30,534 nucleotides of DNA from SFWF01 sp045636705 (GTDB lineage Bacteria > Bacillota > Clostridia > Oscillospirales > Acutalibacteraceae), in the NCBI GenBank assembly GCA_045636705.1, contig JAZTYA010000007.1, positions 1 to 30,534 on the forward strand, written 5' to 3'. Position 1 is the first letter of the stretch, and the number at the start of each line of letters is the position of its first letter. Positions 23,403 to 30,443 of the stretch are shown here, piece after piece. The position numbers and the translations under genes were made by a program. The notes beneath the pieces are model-generated. The model saw only the letters and a list, made by a program, of their open reading frames with translations, was not told where the DNA came from and searched no databases.

Positions 23403-24704
23403 TTGTTTAAGAAAAAATTAGAACTTCCCCTTCTTTTAACTACGTTTTTTGTTAGTGCCGTAATGTTCTTATACATTCTCTTTACAGGAGAAGGTGTTGG
23501 GCTTTCCGCACCTGATACAACCCTTGCGGCGGTTTTATTTTCTCTTCTGTATTTTGGCATTTGCCTTTACTTTTTCTTTTGTAAAAAAGATGAGCCAATA
23601 GAGGCACTTTTTATTTGGGCGGCAACGGCAGCATTTATCGGTATGAGGGTGGCATTGCTTTCCTTTGCTTCAAGAGATTATAACGTCTTTTTATCCGATT
23701 GGTTAGCACAAATGCGTGAACTTAAAGGGGTGGCACCGCTAGTCGAGAAAATCGGCGACTACAATATGCCATATCTTTATTTCCTCTTTATAATTTCAAA
23801 ATTCAGTCTTAACGATTTGATTTTAATAAAGTGGTTCTCCTGTATTTTTGACTTTTTGGCTGCAATTTTTATGATGAAAATTGTGTCTTTAAGAACCAAA
23901 AACACCGTTGCCACATTTTTAGCCTATATTTTAACTCTTGCCCTACCCACCGTTTTGCTAAACAGTGCTTATTGGGGTCAGTGCGATTCTATTCCTGCGG
24001 CTTTATCTATCGGCGCAGTTTACTTCTTCTTAAAGGACAAACCTTCTTCTGCTATCGCTTTATATGCGCTTGCATTTTCCTTTAAACTACAAGCAATTTT
24101 TGTTCTTCCATTTATTGTGGTAGCGCTTGCAGTTAAAAAGGTAAACCCCTTAAAGTTGGTTCTTTTCCCCGCAGTATTTTTAGGGGTATTAGTTCCCGCT
24201 TTAGTTTGCGGAAGACCCTTTATTGAGTGTGTAAGGATTTATTTTGACCAAGCGGGTCAATACCCCGAGATGTCCTTAAATTCTCCTAGTTTCTGGCAAA
24301 TTTTTGAAGATGCACCCATCGAAAACTTTAATATGGTTGCAGTAATGCTTACAGGTATAGCGTTTATTTCTCTTGTTGCCGTTTGCTTTAAGTTTAAGGA
24401 TAAAATAGACAACAAGGCTTTGGTTGAACTAGCCTATCTTTCGGCGGTTATAATCCCCTTCTTTTTGCCCCGTATGCACGACAGGTATTTCTTTATTGCC
24501 GATGTTTTGTCTTTAGGTGTTTTCCTATATGACCGAAAAAAATGGTATGTTCCTCTTATAATGCAAATAGCATCCCTTAACTGTTATTCCTATTATCTGT
24601 TTGGCGGAAAATTAATTATGCCATACAGTTACGCAACCATCGCTTTAGGCGTTTCGATAGCGCTTACTATAATCCCTTTTGTAAAAAGGCTTAATGAGAA
24701 ATAA
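23403..24704 (+). CDS. Polytopic membrane protein, GT-C glycosyltransferase-like (Gpi18/DUF2029-type)
   Basis: 433 residues with about ten to twelve hydrophobic segments. An extracytoplasmic loop early in the protein contains RDYNVFLSDWLAQM (acidic residues after the first helices), and AYWGQCDSIPAALSIGAVYF and SFKLQAIFVLPF appear later. Together these resemble mannosyltransferase-like GT-C proteins that use lipid-linked sugars, with the early Asp as the expected catalytic acid. The start is a TTG at 23403, supported by AGAGGTG eight bases upstream. It ends the scf operon before a strong terminator. Cell-envelope glycosylation is the conservative guess; a link to the SCIFF peptide is unproven. 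Confidence 0.65.
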   Translation: MFKKKLELPLLLTTFFVSAVMFLYILFTGEGVGLSAPDTTLAAVLFSLLYFGICLYFFFCKKDEPIEALFIWAATAAFIGMRVALLSFASRDYNVFLSDWLAQMRELKGVAPLVEKIGDYNMPYLYFLFIISKFSLNDLILIKWFSCIFDFLAAIFMMKIVSLRTKNTVATFLAYILTLALPTVLLNSAYWGQCDSIPAALSIGAVYFFLKDKPSSAIALYALAFSFKLQAIFVLPFIVVALAVKKVNPLKLVLFPAVFLGVLVPALVCGRPFIECVRIYFDQAGQYPEMSLNSPSFWQIFEDAPIENFNMVAVMLTGIAFISLVAVCFKFKDKIDNKALVELAYLSAVIIPFFLPRMHDRYFFIADVLSLGVFLYDRKKWYVPLIMQIASLNCYSYYLFGGKLIMPYSYATIALGVSIALTIIPFVKRLNEK

Positions 24705-24712
24705 AAATTATT

Positions 24713-24738
24713 AAACGGCATAGATATCTATGCCGTTT
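24713..24738. terminator. Bidirectional terminator at the end of the SCIFF operon
   Basis: A 26-base perfect palindrome: AAACGGCATAGAT and its complement ATCTATGCCGTTT. It is followed by CTCTTTT on plus and AATAATTTTT on minus, serving the convergent genes ending at 24704 and 24769. Confidence 0.88.
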
Positions 24739-24768
24739 CTCTTTTATAACAAAATAAATTCCCAAATA

Positions 24769-26022
24769 TTACAAATCCAAACTGTTTTCATCAAGCAAAA
24801 AGTTATAAACTCCCATTGTTACAATGCCTTGCTCGTTTCTTCTTACCTTGATATTATCTTTTACTACAACAATCTTTTTAAAAGAATCGGGGATTGAAAG
24901 CAACGAGCGTTGTTCCTGCTCAATTTTTTCAGGATTTGCCATAGCAAATGCAGACTGAATATAGTATTTTCTGTTTCCTTTTGTAGCCACAAAATCCACC
25001 TCAAGTTGCTTTTTGACGGATTTTTTATTCTCATCCTTGCTATAATGCTCAACAAGTCCCACATCTACACGAAAGCCTCTTATACGAAGTTCGTTATAGA
25101 TAATATTTTCCATAATATGATTTTCTTCGGTTTGCCTAAATTCAAGACGGGCATTACGAAGTCCTATGTCCTCAAAATAATACTTTGCAGGGGAATTTAT
25201 ATATTTTTTGCCTTTAATATCGTATCTTTTAGCCTTGCTTACAAGGAAGGCGTCTATTAAATAATCAAGATATTTCTTTAAGGTTTTATCACTAATAACC
25301 TTGCCTTTCACACTCTTAAATGTATTTGCAAGTTTTAAGGGATTAGTAAGCGAGCCTATAGCAGATGCCAATATATCTAAAAGTTCATCGAATTCTTCTT
25401 CGTTGCGAATGGAATGTCTTTCAAGCAAGTCGGAGATATAAACCTTTTTAAATTGAGAAATGAGATATTCACTTTTCTCTTCAGGTGTTGGACAAGAAAG
25501 CACCAACGGTAAGCCGCCGTAATTAAAATAATCATCCCAACCCTCATCGACGCTTCCATCATATACCGACATAAATTCGCTAAAAGATAGCGGGTAAATA
25601 CGAATTTCATCACCCCTGCCACGAAATTCCGTAATTACATCACTTGATAAAAATTTTGAGTTGCTTCCTGTCACATAAACATCAACGTTACGGATATGCA
25701 AAAAACTATTTAAAACATCCTCAAATTCATCCAACAATTGCACTTCATCAAGAATAATAAAATACATCTCGCTATCAGTAATGCGATTGTCAACATATTT
25801 TAGCATATTATCGGGATTGCGAAGTTCTATATTCCTTCTATCATCAAGCGCAATTTCAATAATATGCTCTTCGTCAACTCCCTCGTTTAAAAGATGTTCG
25901 TGAAAAAGATTAAATAATAAGTAGGATTTTCCGCAACGGCGAACTCCTGTTACAACCTTAATAAGTCCGTTGCCTTTTTTATTGATAAGTCTGTTTAAGT
26001 AATTTTGTCTTTGAATTTTCAT
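24769..26022 (-). CDS. ATP-binding protein, AAA_14/DUF4143 family
   Basis: P-loop ATPase with a C-terminal restriction-endonuclease-like domain; cytoplasmic, function unknown. The 417 residues show Walker A GVRRCGKS (26-33), Walker B MYFIILDEVQLLDEF (Asp92-Glu93), sensor-1 VYVTGSNSKFLSS, and an arginine-rich GRGDEIRIYPLSFSEFM typical of the family. The DUF4143 part (about 195-370) ends with LEVDFVATKGNRKYYIQSA, the acidic/Gln motif of the PD-(D/E)XK fold. The ATG has GAGGTG upstream. These genes come in many copies in gut Clostridia and Bacteroidia and are often horizontally moved. Divergent from the SLOG gene; the -35 boxes are only 42 bp apart. Confidence 0.92.
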   Translation of the reverse strand: MKIQRQNYLNRLINKKGNGLIKVVTGVRRCGKSYLLFNLFHEHLLNEGVDEEHIIEIALDDRRNIELRNPDNMLKYVDNRITDSEMYFIILDEVQLLDEFEDVLNSFLHIRNVDVYVTGSNSKFLSSDVITEFRGRGDEIRIYPLSFSEFMSVYDGSVDEGWDDYFNYGGLPLVLSCPTPEEKSEYLISQFKKVYISDLLERHSIRNEEEFDELLDILASAIGSLTNPLKLANTFKSVKGKVISDKTLKKYLDYLIDAFLVSKAKRYDIKGKKYINSPAKYYFEDIGLRNARLEFRQTEENHIMENIIYNELRIRGFRVDVGLVEHYSKDENKKSVKKQLEVDFVATKGNRKYYIQSAFAMANPEKIEQEQRSLLSIPDSFKKIVVVKDNIKVRRNEQGIVTMGVYNFLLDENSLDL

Positions 26023-26071
26023 ATAAACACCTCGCCGAATTATATTGGATTTCTACCTTTTTTCGTAATAT

Positions 26072-26100
26072 ATTGTAATCGAAAAAAACAACTTTGTCAA
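26072..26100 (-). promoter_or_regulatory. Promoter of the DUF4143 ATPase
   Basis: On the minus strand TTGACA (26100-26095), 17-bp spacer, TACAAT (26077-26072). Leader of about 45 bases to the ATG. Confidence 0.85.
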
Positions 26101-26142
26101 GATTAATAGAAAACAATCGGTCTTTTACTTTTTATAAAGATA

Positions 26143-26171
26143 TTGAAAAATTTAAAAAGTAATGTTATAAT
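26143..26171 (+). promoter_or_regulatory. Promoter of the structured leader and SLOG gene
   Basis: TTGAAA (26143-26148), 17-bp spacer, TATAAT (26166-26171). The predicted start, 26177-26179, coincides with the first bases of the 12-bp closing helix of the leader. Confidence 0.87.
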
Positions 26172-26175
26172 GTGC

Positions 26176-26361
26176 TTGTCACACCATTTGAATAATTGTT
26201 AAAATTTATAAGGGCATACTATGTCCTTATCCAGAAACGATATATTAGGTAGCAATACCGTATCGCAACCGTTTCTTGTTTCTGGATGGTTATATGGTGT
26301 GACAACTATGCGAGAGGTATTCTACGGTGTCATCTCGCAAGGGGTGGCACCTCATTTTTTT
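26176..26361 (+). ncRNA. Structured cis-regulatory leader RNA, unrecognised class (riboswitch-like)
   Basis: Perfect 12-bp closing helix P1: TTGTCACACCAT (26176-26187) with ATGGTGTGACAA (26294-26305). Inside it, P2 is a 10-bp stem ATAAGGGCAT/ATGTCCTTAT (26208-26217/26221-26230) with triloop ACT. P3 abuts it with no gap: CCAGAAAC/GTTTCTGG (26231-26238/26278-26285), carrying GATA/TATC and a GGTA-GCAA-TACC hairpin with a GNRA tetraloop (26248-26259). After P1, two crossing hairpins compete: TGCGAGA/TCTCGCA (26309-26315/26333-26339) and a terminator GGTGTCA/TGGCACC (26326-26332/26345-26351) followed by seven T (26355-26361). It matches no riboswitch class I know. Confidence 0.6.
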
Positions 26362-26364
26362 ATT

Positions 26365-26826
26365 ATGGAAAATAAAATCTGCTCCTTTTTTGGACACCGT
26401 GATATTATAATCACAGAAAATTTATATGCGATAACCTCTGCCGAAATTTTAAATGCGGTAGATTTGGGTTGTCGCATTTTTTATTTTGGCGGGTTTGGAG
26501 ATTTTGATAACCTTTGCTACAAAATAGTAACAAAAATTAAAGAAGAAAAGCCCGAGCTTCAAATAAAGCGTGTTTACTGTGTAACGCAAGAGGGTTATTT
26601 AAGAAAAAAGTCAAGATATTTTAAGAGGGATGATTATGATGAAATAATTTTCCTTATCCCTTCGTTTGAGGGTTGGTATAAAAGTATTTATTTTCGGAAC
26701 TGTGCTATGATTGATGAGAGTGATTTTGTGCTTTTCTATGCCGAGGAAAGAGAAAACAGCGGAGCCTTTAAGGCTTATAAATATGCTAAAAAGCAGAAAG
26801 ATAAAACAATTGTAAACATATACTAA
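26365..26826 (+). CDS. SLOG-like (YpsA/DUF1273-type) Rossmann-fold protein
   Basis: A 153-residue protein of the SLOG superfamily, predicted to bind a nucleotide-like ligand. Visible are the family start ICSFFGHRDI, the glycine-rich FYFGGFGDFDNLC, and the C-terminal RNCAMIDESDFVLFYAEE followed by SGAFKAYKYAKKQKDKTIVNIY. Start choice is uncertain. The frame is open from ATG 26221 (which has AAGGG six bases before it, both inside stem P2 of the leader) and passes ATG 26308. I prefer ATG 26365 because the fold begins there and the upstream region forms the RNA structure. However, 26365 has no close Shine-Dalgarno: the nearest, GGGGTGG, is about 20 bases away. Confidence 0.65.
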   Translation: MENKICSFFGHRDIIITENLYAITSAEILNAVDLGCRIFYFGGFGDFDNLCYKIVTKIKEEKPELQIKRVYCVTQEGYLRKKSRYFKRDDYDEIIFLIPSFEGWYKSIYFRNCAMIDESDFVLFYAEERENSGAFKAYKYAKKQKDKTIVNIY

Positions 26827-26848
26827 CCTTTAACTCAAATTTATGTCC

Positions 26849-26876
26849 TTGACAATTTATATTCAAAATATATAAT
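26849..26876 (+). promoter_or_regulatory. Promoter of the toxin/immunity pair
   Basis: TTGACA (26849-26854), 16-bp spacer, TATAAT (26871-26876). The leader of about 90 bases holds a GCAAGA/TCTTGC hairpin (26885-26890/26909-26914). A second possible extended -10 (TGTTATAAT, 26948-26956) lies just before the RBS but lacks a good -35. Confidence 0.75.
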
Positions 26877-26973
26877 GTGTTGTAGCAAGAAAGGTATCAA
26901 CTATTAGGTCTTGCCGGCAACCTGAACTATACTTTTGTGCTAAAAAATGTTATAATACAAAGGAGAAAAAATA

Positions 26974-27531
26974 TTGAGTTACTTATCTGATTTAATTCAC
27001 GCTGCAATATGGGGTGAACCACAACCAAAAGAACCGAGATGGAATAAATGGTTACATCAAAATTTGAGCGATAAGCACTGTATGGAATGCTTAAAACTTG
27101 ACGGTTGTTGGTTTCAAAAGAACAAAACTCCACTATGGCCACATCACCCGTTTTGTCACTGTATATTAGAAGAAATTCCATATAACGATGTAATAACAAA
27201 AAGTTCATCCGATAGTGCATATAGTAAATATGACCCATATTTGTTTGATACCAATGGCGAATATGAACACGGAAAAGATAAACTTTTTAAATCTTGGGGT
27301 TATTCGGTTGCAGATGCGAAATATCTAAAAGCGGAAATTGAAAAGCAAGCATTAGAAAAATATACCGACGGAAACTATACCTTAGGCAAGCTTAACGACA
27401 AAGGACAACGATTAAGTATAAAAATAGAAATTGCTCGAAAAGATACCGGTAATAAGGTGTCTTTTATAACCGGATGGATGCTTTATCCAAATGGGCATAT
27501 CCAATTAACTACGCCATTAGGAGGTAAATAA
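26974..27531 (+). CDS. Probable orphan toxin with phage-head-like zinc motif and DUF6883-like C-terminal domain
   Basis: 185 residues, no signal peptide. The N-terminal part carries Cys36-X2-Cys39-X5-Cys45 and PHHPFCHC (His57/58, Cys61, Cys63), the arrangement seen at the end of phage minor-head (Mu gpF-type) domains that precede toxin modules. The C-terminal part (about 97-185; HGKDKLFKSWGYSVADAKYL, GKLNDKGQRL, GWMLYPNGHIQLTTPLGG) resembles the DUF6883-type domain found at the C-termini of such proteins. The start is TTG with AAAGGAG eight bases upstream. It is followed one base later by a small acidic protein, a toxin/immunity layout. The activity is unknown and the toxin role is an inference. 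Confidence 0.6.
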   Translation: MSYLSDLIHAAIWGEPQPKEPRWNKWLHQNLSDKHCMECLKLDGCWFQKNKTPLWPHHPFCHCILEEIPYNDVITKSSSDSAYSKYDPYLFDTNGEYEHGKDKLFKSWGYSVADAKYLKAEIEKQALEKYTDGNYTLGKLNDKGQRLSIKIEIARKDTGNKVSFITGWMLYPNGHIQLTTPLGGK

Positions 27532-27532
27532 T

Positions 27533-27781
27533 ATGAAAATGATGGATTGTGTAGAAGTAATTGTCGAAAAAGAAAAATATGCTAAAGACGGAGTTCACAA
27601 AGGTATGCAGGGTTGGATATGTCTCGAAGATAATTCTAACGGAACTTGGCTTGTGAATTTTCCACAGTATGGTGAAAAAGAAGACATTGCAGAAATAAGT
27701 ATTAAAGAAGAGGATTTAAAAAATATTCCTGTTATGAACGCTATAGTAAACGAAAAAATCAAAGCGCAATTTGGGGATTAA
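27533..27781 (+). CDS. Probable immunity protein (DUF4926-like)
   Basis: 82 residues, strongly acidic. The pattern DCVEVIVEKEKYAKDGVHKG followed by MQGWICLEDN, TWLVNFPQ and IKEEDLK looks like a small beta-barrel (SH3-like) of the DUF4926 group, which often sits directly after toxin genes. The ATG is one base past the upstream stop, with GGAGG six bases before it, so the two are co-translated. A strong terminator follows. It probably binds and neutralises the upstream protein; this rests on gene order and size only. Confidence 0.6.
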   Translation: MKMMDCVEVIVEKEKYAKDGVHKGMQGWICLEDNSNGTWLVNFPQYGEKEDIAEISIKEEDLKNIPVMNAIVNEKIKAQFGD

Positions 27782-27803
27782 AACATAGTTAAGCAAACGA
27801 TAT

Positions 27804-27834
27804 AAAAAGAGTGAACTTAATGTTCACTCTTTTT
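27804..27834. terminator. Bidirectional terminator after the immunity gene
   Basis: AAAAAGAGTGAAC (27804-27816), loop TTAAT, GTTCACTCTTTTT (27822-27834). It serves both the plus gene ending at 27781 and the minus gene ending at 27837. Confidence 0.92.
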
Positions 27835-27836
27835 TA

Positions 27837-28271
27837 CTACAAATATTTACGTAATTCTACTGCCATTTTTTCTTCGAGGTTTATAAGGCGTTTTGCCATA
27901 TCCTTTGACACCTCGTCTGCCGCCTTATATTCGTTTAAATAGCGGTTTAAGGACTTAACACCCATATTGCATCCGTCTATCATAAGGTCTGCTATGGTGC
28001 TGTCGGTATCCTCCATCATAAGTTTCATATTGGTTTTCATATAGGACATTCCCTTGGCTATGGGGTTAGGTTCCTTGCCGTCATCACGGTATTTATCAAG
28101 TAGTTTTTCCATTTCCCTGCCAAGCTCTTCGTGTTCGTCCTTTGCGGCTAATAGATATCTTTTCATATTCGGGTCTTTAATATGGTCTTCGACATCTCTT
28201 ATTGATGCCGTGCCCATTTTAATCCCCGCATCGCACTCACGAAGAAGTTTTATAGTATCTGATTCTATCAT
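27837..28271 (-). CDS. Ferritin-like helical protein of unknown function (DUF2383-like)
   Basis: 144 residues, predicted almost all helix, with the look of a four-helix bundle. AKDEHEELGREMEKLLDKY (about 43-61) and the repeated helix-breaking pattern resemble DUF2383-type ferritin-like proteins of gut Bacillota. An EHEE-type motif is present, but I cannot place a full di-iron site. RBS AAAGGGTG precedes the ATG. It lies downstream of the symporter on the same strand, past a terminator; its own promoter is not clear (a CATAAT box near 28300 lacks a -35). Confidence 0.65.
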   Translation of the reverse strand: MIESDTIKLLRECDAGIKMGTASIRDVEDHIKDPNMKRYLLAAKDEHEELGREMEKLLDKYRDDGKEPNPIAKGMSYMKTNMKLMMEDTDSTIADLMIDGCNMGVKSLNRYLNEYKAADEVSKDMAKRLINLEEKMAVELRKYL

Positions 28272-28314
28272 AAAAGCACCCTTTCTTACTTTTTTATATT
28301 ATGCGCAAAAAAAT

Positions 28315-28338
28315 AAAGGCTAGTCGAAACTAGCCTTT
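28315..28338. terminator. Terminator downstream of the alanine/glycine symporter
   Basis: AAAGGCTAG (28315-28323), loop TCGAAA, CTAGCCTTT (28330-28338). On the minus strand it is followed by ATTTTTTT, ending the symporter transcript. T-runs on the plus side make it look bidirectional. Confidence 0.88.
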
Positions 28339-28351
28339 TATTTTTTAAATT

Positions 28352-29896
28352 TTATTCTTCATCGAGTTTGAAAATCATTTCAGTTTCGATTTGTTCATCG
28401 TAAGAAAGAACCGGTCTTACATCCTTTTTACCCTTAACCTTACGGTCAACATAGTTTTTGGTAATCTTCATAACCAAGGGGAAGAGAACAACAACACCGA
28501 TAAGGTTTGGTACCATCATAAATCCGTTGAAGGTGTCCGAAATATCCCAAGCGAGTGAAGAGGTAAGAACTGCGCCGAATACTACTGTGCAAACGTGGAT
28601 AATTCTGAAGATGAATGTAGTCTTTGCGCCAAAGAGATATTCCCAAGCCTTTGAGCCGTAGTGTGACCAGCCAAGAACGGTTGTGAAGGCGAAGAGGAAC
28701 ATTGCGATTGCAATAAATCTTTGTCCGATATTGCCCCAAGGGAATACTTCGTTAAATGCGCCGCCGACTAGTGTTGCATCGGTAAGACCCTGTGCAATTT
28801 CACCTGTCTGGACGTTGAAGGCGCCACCTGCAAGTCCGCCTGAAGTAAGAACTACCAAAGCGGTCATTGTGCAAACTACCATTGTATCTGCGAATACCTC
28901 AAAGATACCCCACATACCCTGTTTTACGGGCTCTTTAATGTTTGAGTTTGAGTGTACCATTACAGAAGAACCGAGACCTGCTTCATTCGAGAATACGCCA
29001 CGCTTAAAGCCGTTGGTCATAGCAACGATAATACCACCGATACCACCGCCAACAAATGACTCAGGCTTAAATGCATTTACGAAAATAGCCTTGAAAGCAG
29101 GGATAATTGCATTGTAGTTAATACCGATAATAACAAGGCTGCCGACAACATAAAGCACTACCATAAAGGGAACAATTTTTTCAGCAACGTTTGCAATTCT
29201 CTTAACACCGCCTAAAGTAATAACAGCGGTAAGAATCATAATTAATACGCCTAAAAGAAGGTTATAGAGTGAAACTCCACCGAAAACAGTGATAGAAGAA
29301 ATAGCCTCTACGTTGAAAGCTGCTGCAACGTTTGCAACAATCTTGTTAACCTGTCCCATGCTTCCGATACCGAAGGAAGCGAACATTGTGAAGATGCAGA
29401 AAATAACTGCTAAAACTCTTCCTATGTATTTGCAACCCTTCTTCTTGCCAAGACCATCACGAAGATAGTACATAGCACCGCCAGACCACTCGTTTTCTGA
29501 GTTTCTACGACGGAAGTAAATGCCGAGTACATTTTCAGAGTAGTTTGTCATCATACCGAAGAAAGCTGCAACCCACATCCAGAAAACTGCGCCTGCACCG
29601 CCGATACAAATAGCAGCGGCTACACCTGCGATATTACCTGTACCTACCGTTGCAGCAAGAGCAGTACACATAGCCTGGAAAGGAGAAATTACGCCCTTTT
29701 CCTTTGTGTGTTTAATAACGTCTTTCTTGAAAAGACTTCCTATGGTGTTCTGCCACCATACCTTAACACGACTTACCTGGAAGAACTTTGTTACTACGGT
29801 CATAAGTATTCCTGTTCCGATAAGAAGTACCAGACCTACAGGTCCCCAGATGAAGCTATTAAGTTCACCGTTGATGTTTGTAATCCAATCTAGCAT
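28352..29896 (-). CDS. Alanine/glycine:cation symporter (AGCS family)
   Basis: Sodium-coupled uptake of glycine or alanine across the cytoplasmic membrane. It has 514 residues and about eleven transmembrane segments. Family signatures are ATVGTGNIAGVAAAICIGGAG-like (split around residue 85), GGAMYYLRDGLG, GFKRGVFSNEAGLGS and the substrate-region GWSHYGSKAWEYLFG. The frame is open to a TTG at 29911, but ATG 29896 has GGGGG eight bases upstream and gives the usual short N-terminus (MLDWITNING), so I start there. A tandem glycine riboswitch in the leader points to glycine as a substrate. Confidence 0.95.
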   Translation of the reverse strand: MLDWITNINGELNSFIWGPVGLVLLIGTGILMTVVTKFFQVSRVKVWWQNTIGSLFKKDVIKHTKEKGVISPFQAMCTALAATVGTGNIAGVAAAICIGGAGAVFWMWVAAFFGMMTNYSENVLGIYFRRRNSENEWSGGAMYYLRDGLGKKKGCKYIGRVLAVIFCIFTMFASFGIGSMGQVNKIVANVAAAFNVEAISSITVFGGVSLYNLLLGVLIMILTAVITLGGVKRIANVAEKIVPFMVVLYVVGSLVIIGINYNAIIPAFKAIFVNAFKPESFVGGGIGGIIVAMTNGFKRGVFSNEAGLGSSVMVHSNSNIKEPVKQGMWGIFEVFADTMVVCTMTALVVLTSGGLAGGAFNVQTGEIAQGLTDATLVGGAFNEVFPWGNIGQRFIAIAMFLFAFTTVLGWSHYGSKAWEYLFGAKTTFIFRIIHVCTVVFGAVLTSSLAWDISDTFNGFMMVPNLIGVVVLFPLVMKITKNYVDRKVKGKKDVRPVLSYDEQIETEMIFKLDEE

Positions 29897-29955
29897 TACA
29901 TTTTCCCCCAAAAATTTTTAATAAAACTTTCTTTATGTTGACACTCAGAATAAAT

Positions 29956-29984
29956 AAAAACGCGGCTCGGCAAAACGCAGAACC
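29956..29984 (-). terminator. Riboswitch-controlled terminator before the symporter
   Basis: On the minus strand GGTTC (29984-29980) pairs with GAGCC (29968-29964), with an inner GC/GC pair. GCGTTTTT follows (A-run 29956-29960 on plus). It lies between the glycine aptamers and the start codon, so ligand binding could switch termination. The stem is short and imperfect. Confidence 0.55.
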
Positions 29985-30021
29985 ACTAACAACAAGCATA
30001 AAAATAGCTTTTATAAAAAAG

Positions 30022-30183
30022 TTATCTTTGTCCTTTTGCCTGAGAGATTAGCGTAAAGCTTTGCACCTTCGGCACCCAATTTAATGGGGTTCTCCAAAGT
30101 TATGTCGGCTTGCAGTCCTCATCCGTTTATGGAAACCTGAGAGTGTTACTCCTTCGGCAAGCGTTTAAGCTTTTTCCTGCAAG
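30022..30183 (-). ncRNA. Tandem glycine riboswitch
   Basis: Read on the minus strand, two consecutive aptamers are seen. The first spans 30183-30109, closed by CTTGCAG/CTGCAAG, with GCCGAAGGAGTAA and CTCTCAGG. The second spans about 30102-30022, with GGAGAACCCC, GCCGAAGGTGCAA and TCTCTCAGGCAAAAGGACAA, the glycine riboswitch core. P1 of the second aptamer is CTTTG/CAAAG. The short linker is typical of the cooperative two-aptamer form. It controls the downstream AGCS symporter. Confidence 0.95.
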
Positions 30184-30212
30184 TGTCATACATAAATTAT
30201 TCATTTTTAGCT

Positions 30213-30240
30213 ATTATAACATATTAAAAAAATATTGCAA
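30213..30240 (-). promoter_or_regulatory. Promoter of the glycine riboswitch/symporter transcript
   Basis: On the minus strand TTGCAA (30240-30235), 16-bp spacer, TATAAT (30218-30213) with an extended TG two bases before it. Start is about 20 bases upstream of the first aptamer. Confidence 0.82.
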
Positions 30241-30401
30241 GCCTTTAATTGAAATTTCTTTATAAATTTATATGGTAAATATATATAAACTATGATTTAA
30301 TTATTTGCCTTTTAAAAATACAGTAACGCTAGCGTGTAGCAGATTTGTGATGCAAACTACTAAAAATTTTTGACTTTTGCAACCTAATTACTTAAAAACA
30401 C
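30241..30401. other. AT-rich intergenic stretch with one weak hairpin
   Basis: No open frame of note. It contains a short palindrome ACGCTAGCGT (30327-30336) and a broken stem GTAG...TTTG/CAAA...CTAC (about 30337-30361) followed by A/T-rich sequence. No gene, known RNA or repeat was recognised. Confidence 0.5.
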
Positions 30402-30429
30402 TTGATTTTTTTAAAATCGGTGGTATAAT
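30402..30429 (+). promoter_or_regulatory. Promoter of tRNA-Ser
   Basis: TTGATT (30402-30407), 16-bp spacer, TATAAT (30424-30429), ending 14 bases before the mature tRNA 5' end. Confidence 0.8.
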
Positions 30430-30443
30430 AGTTTTCGACCGAT

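Noticed and set aside
26176..26305. Reading the 12-bp inverted repeat as ends of a miniature transposon (MITE)
   Set aside because: No target-site duplication flanks it, the left arm begins at a predicted transcription start, and only one copy is seen in the window. Structured RNA fits better.
26339..26353. T-box-like sequence: GGGTGGCACC resembles the T-box core GGGTGGNACC
   Set aside because: The GCG that normally follows is missing. The element is itself the 3' arm of the terminator instead of lying upstream of it. The preceding structure is a branched three-stem fold, not a long Stem I with a specifier loop. The SLOG gene is also not a tRNA or amino-acid gene.
26974..27531. Prophage remnant suggested by the phage-head-like Cys/His motif
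   Set aside because: No terminase, portal, capsid, tail or integrase genes are nearby; such motifs also occur in toxin proteins with a following immunity gene.
29938..29943. Plus-strand TTGACA as a promoter
   Set aside because: No -10 box at 16-18 bases and no plus-strand gene follows; it lies in the leader of the minus-strand symporter.
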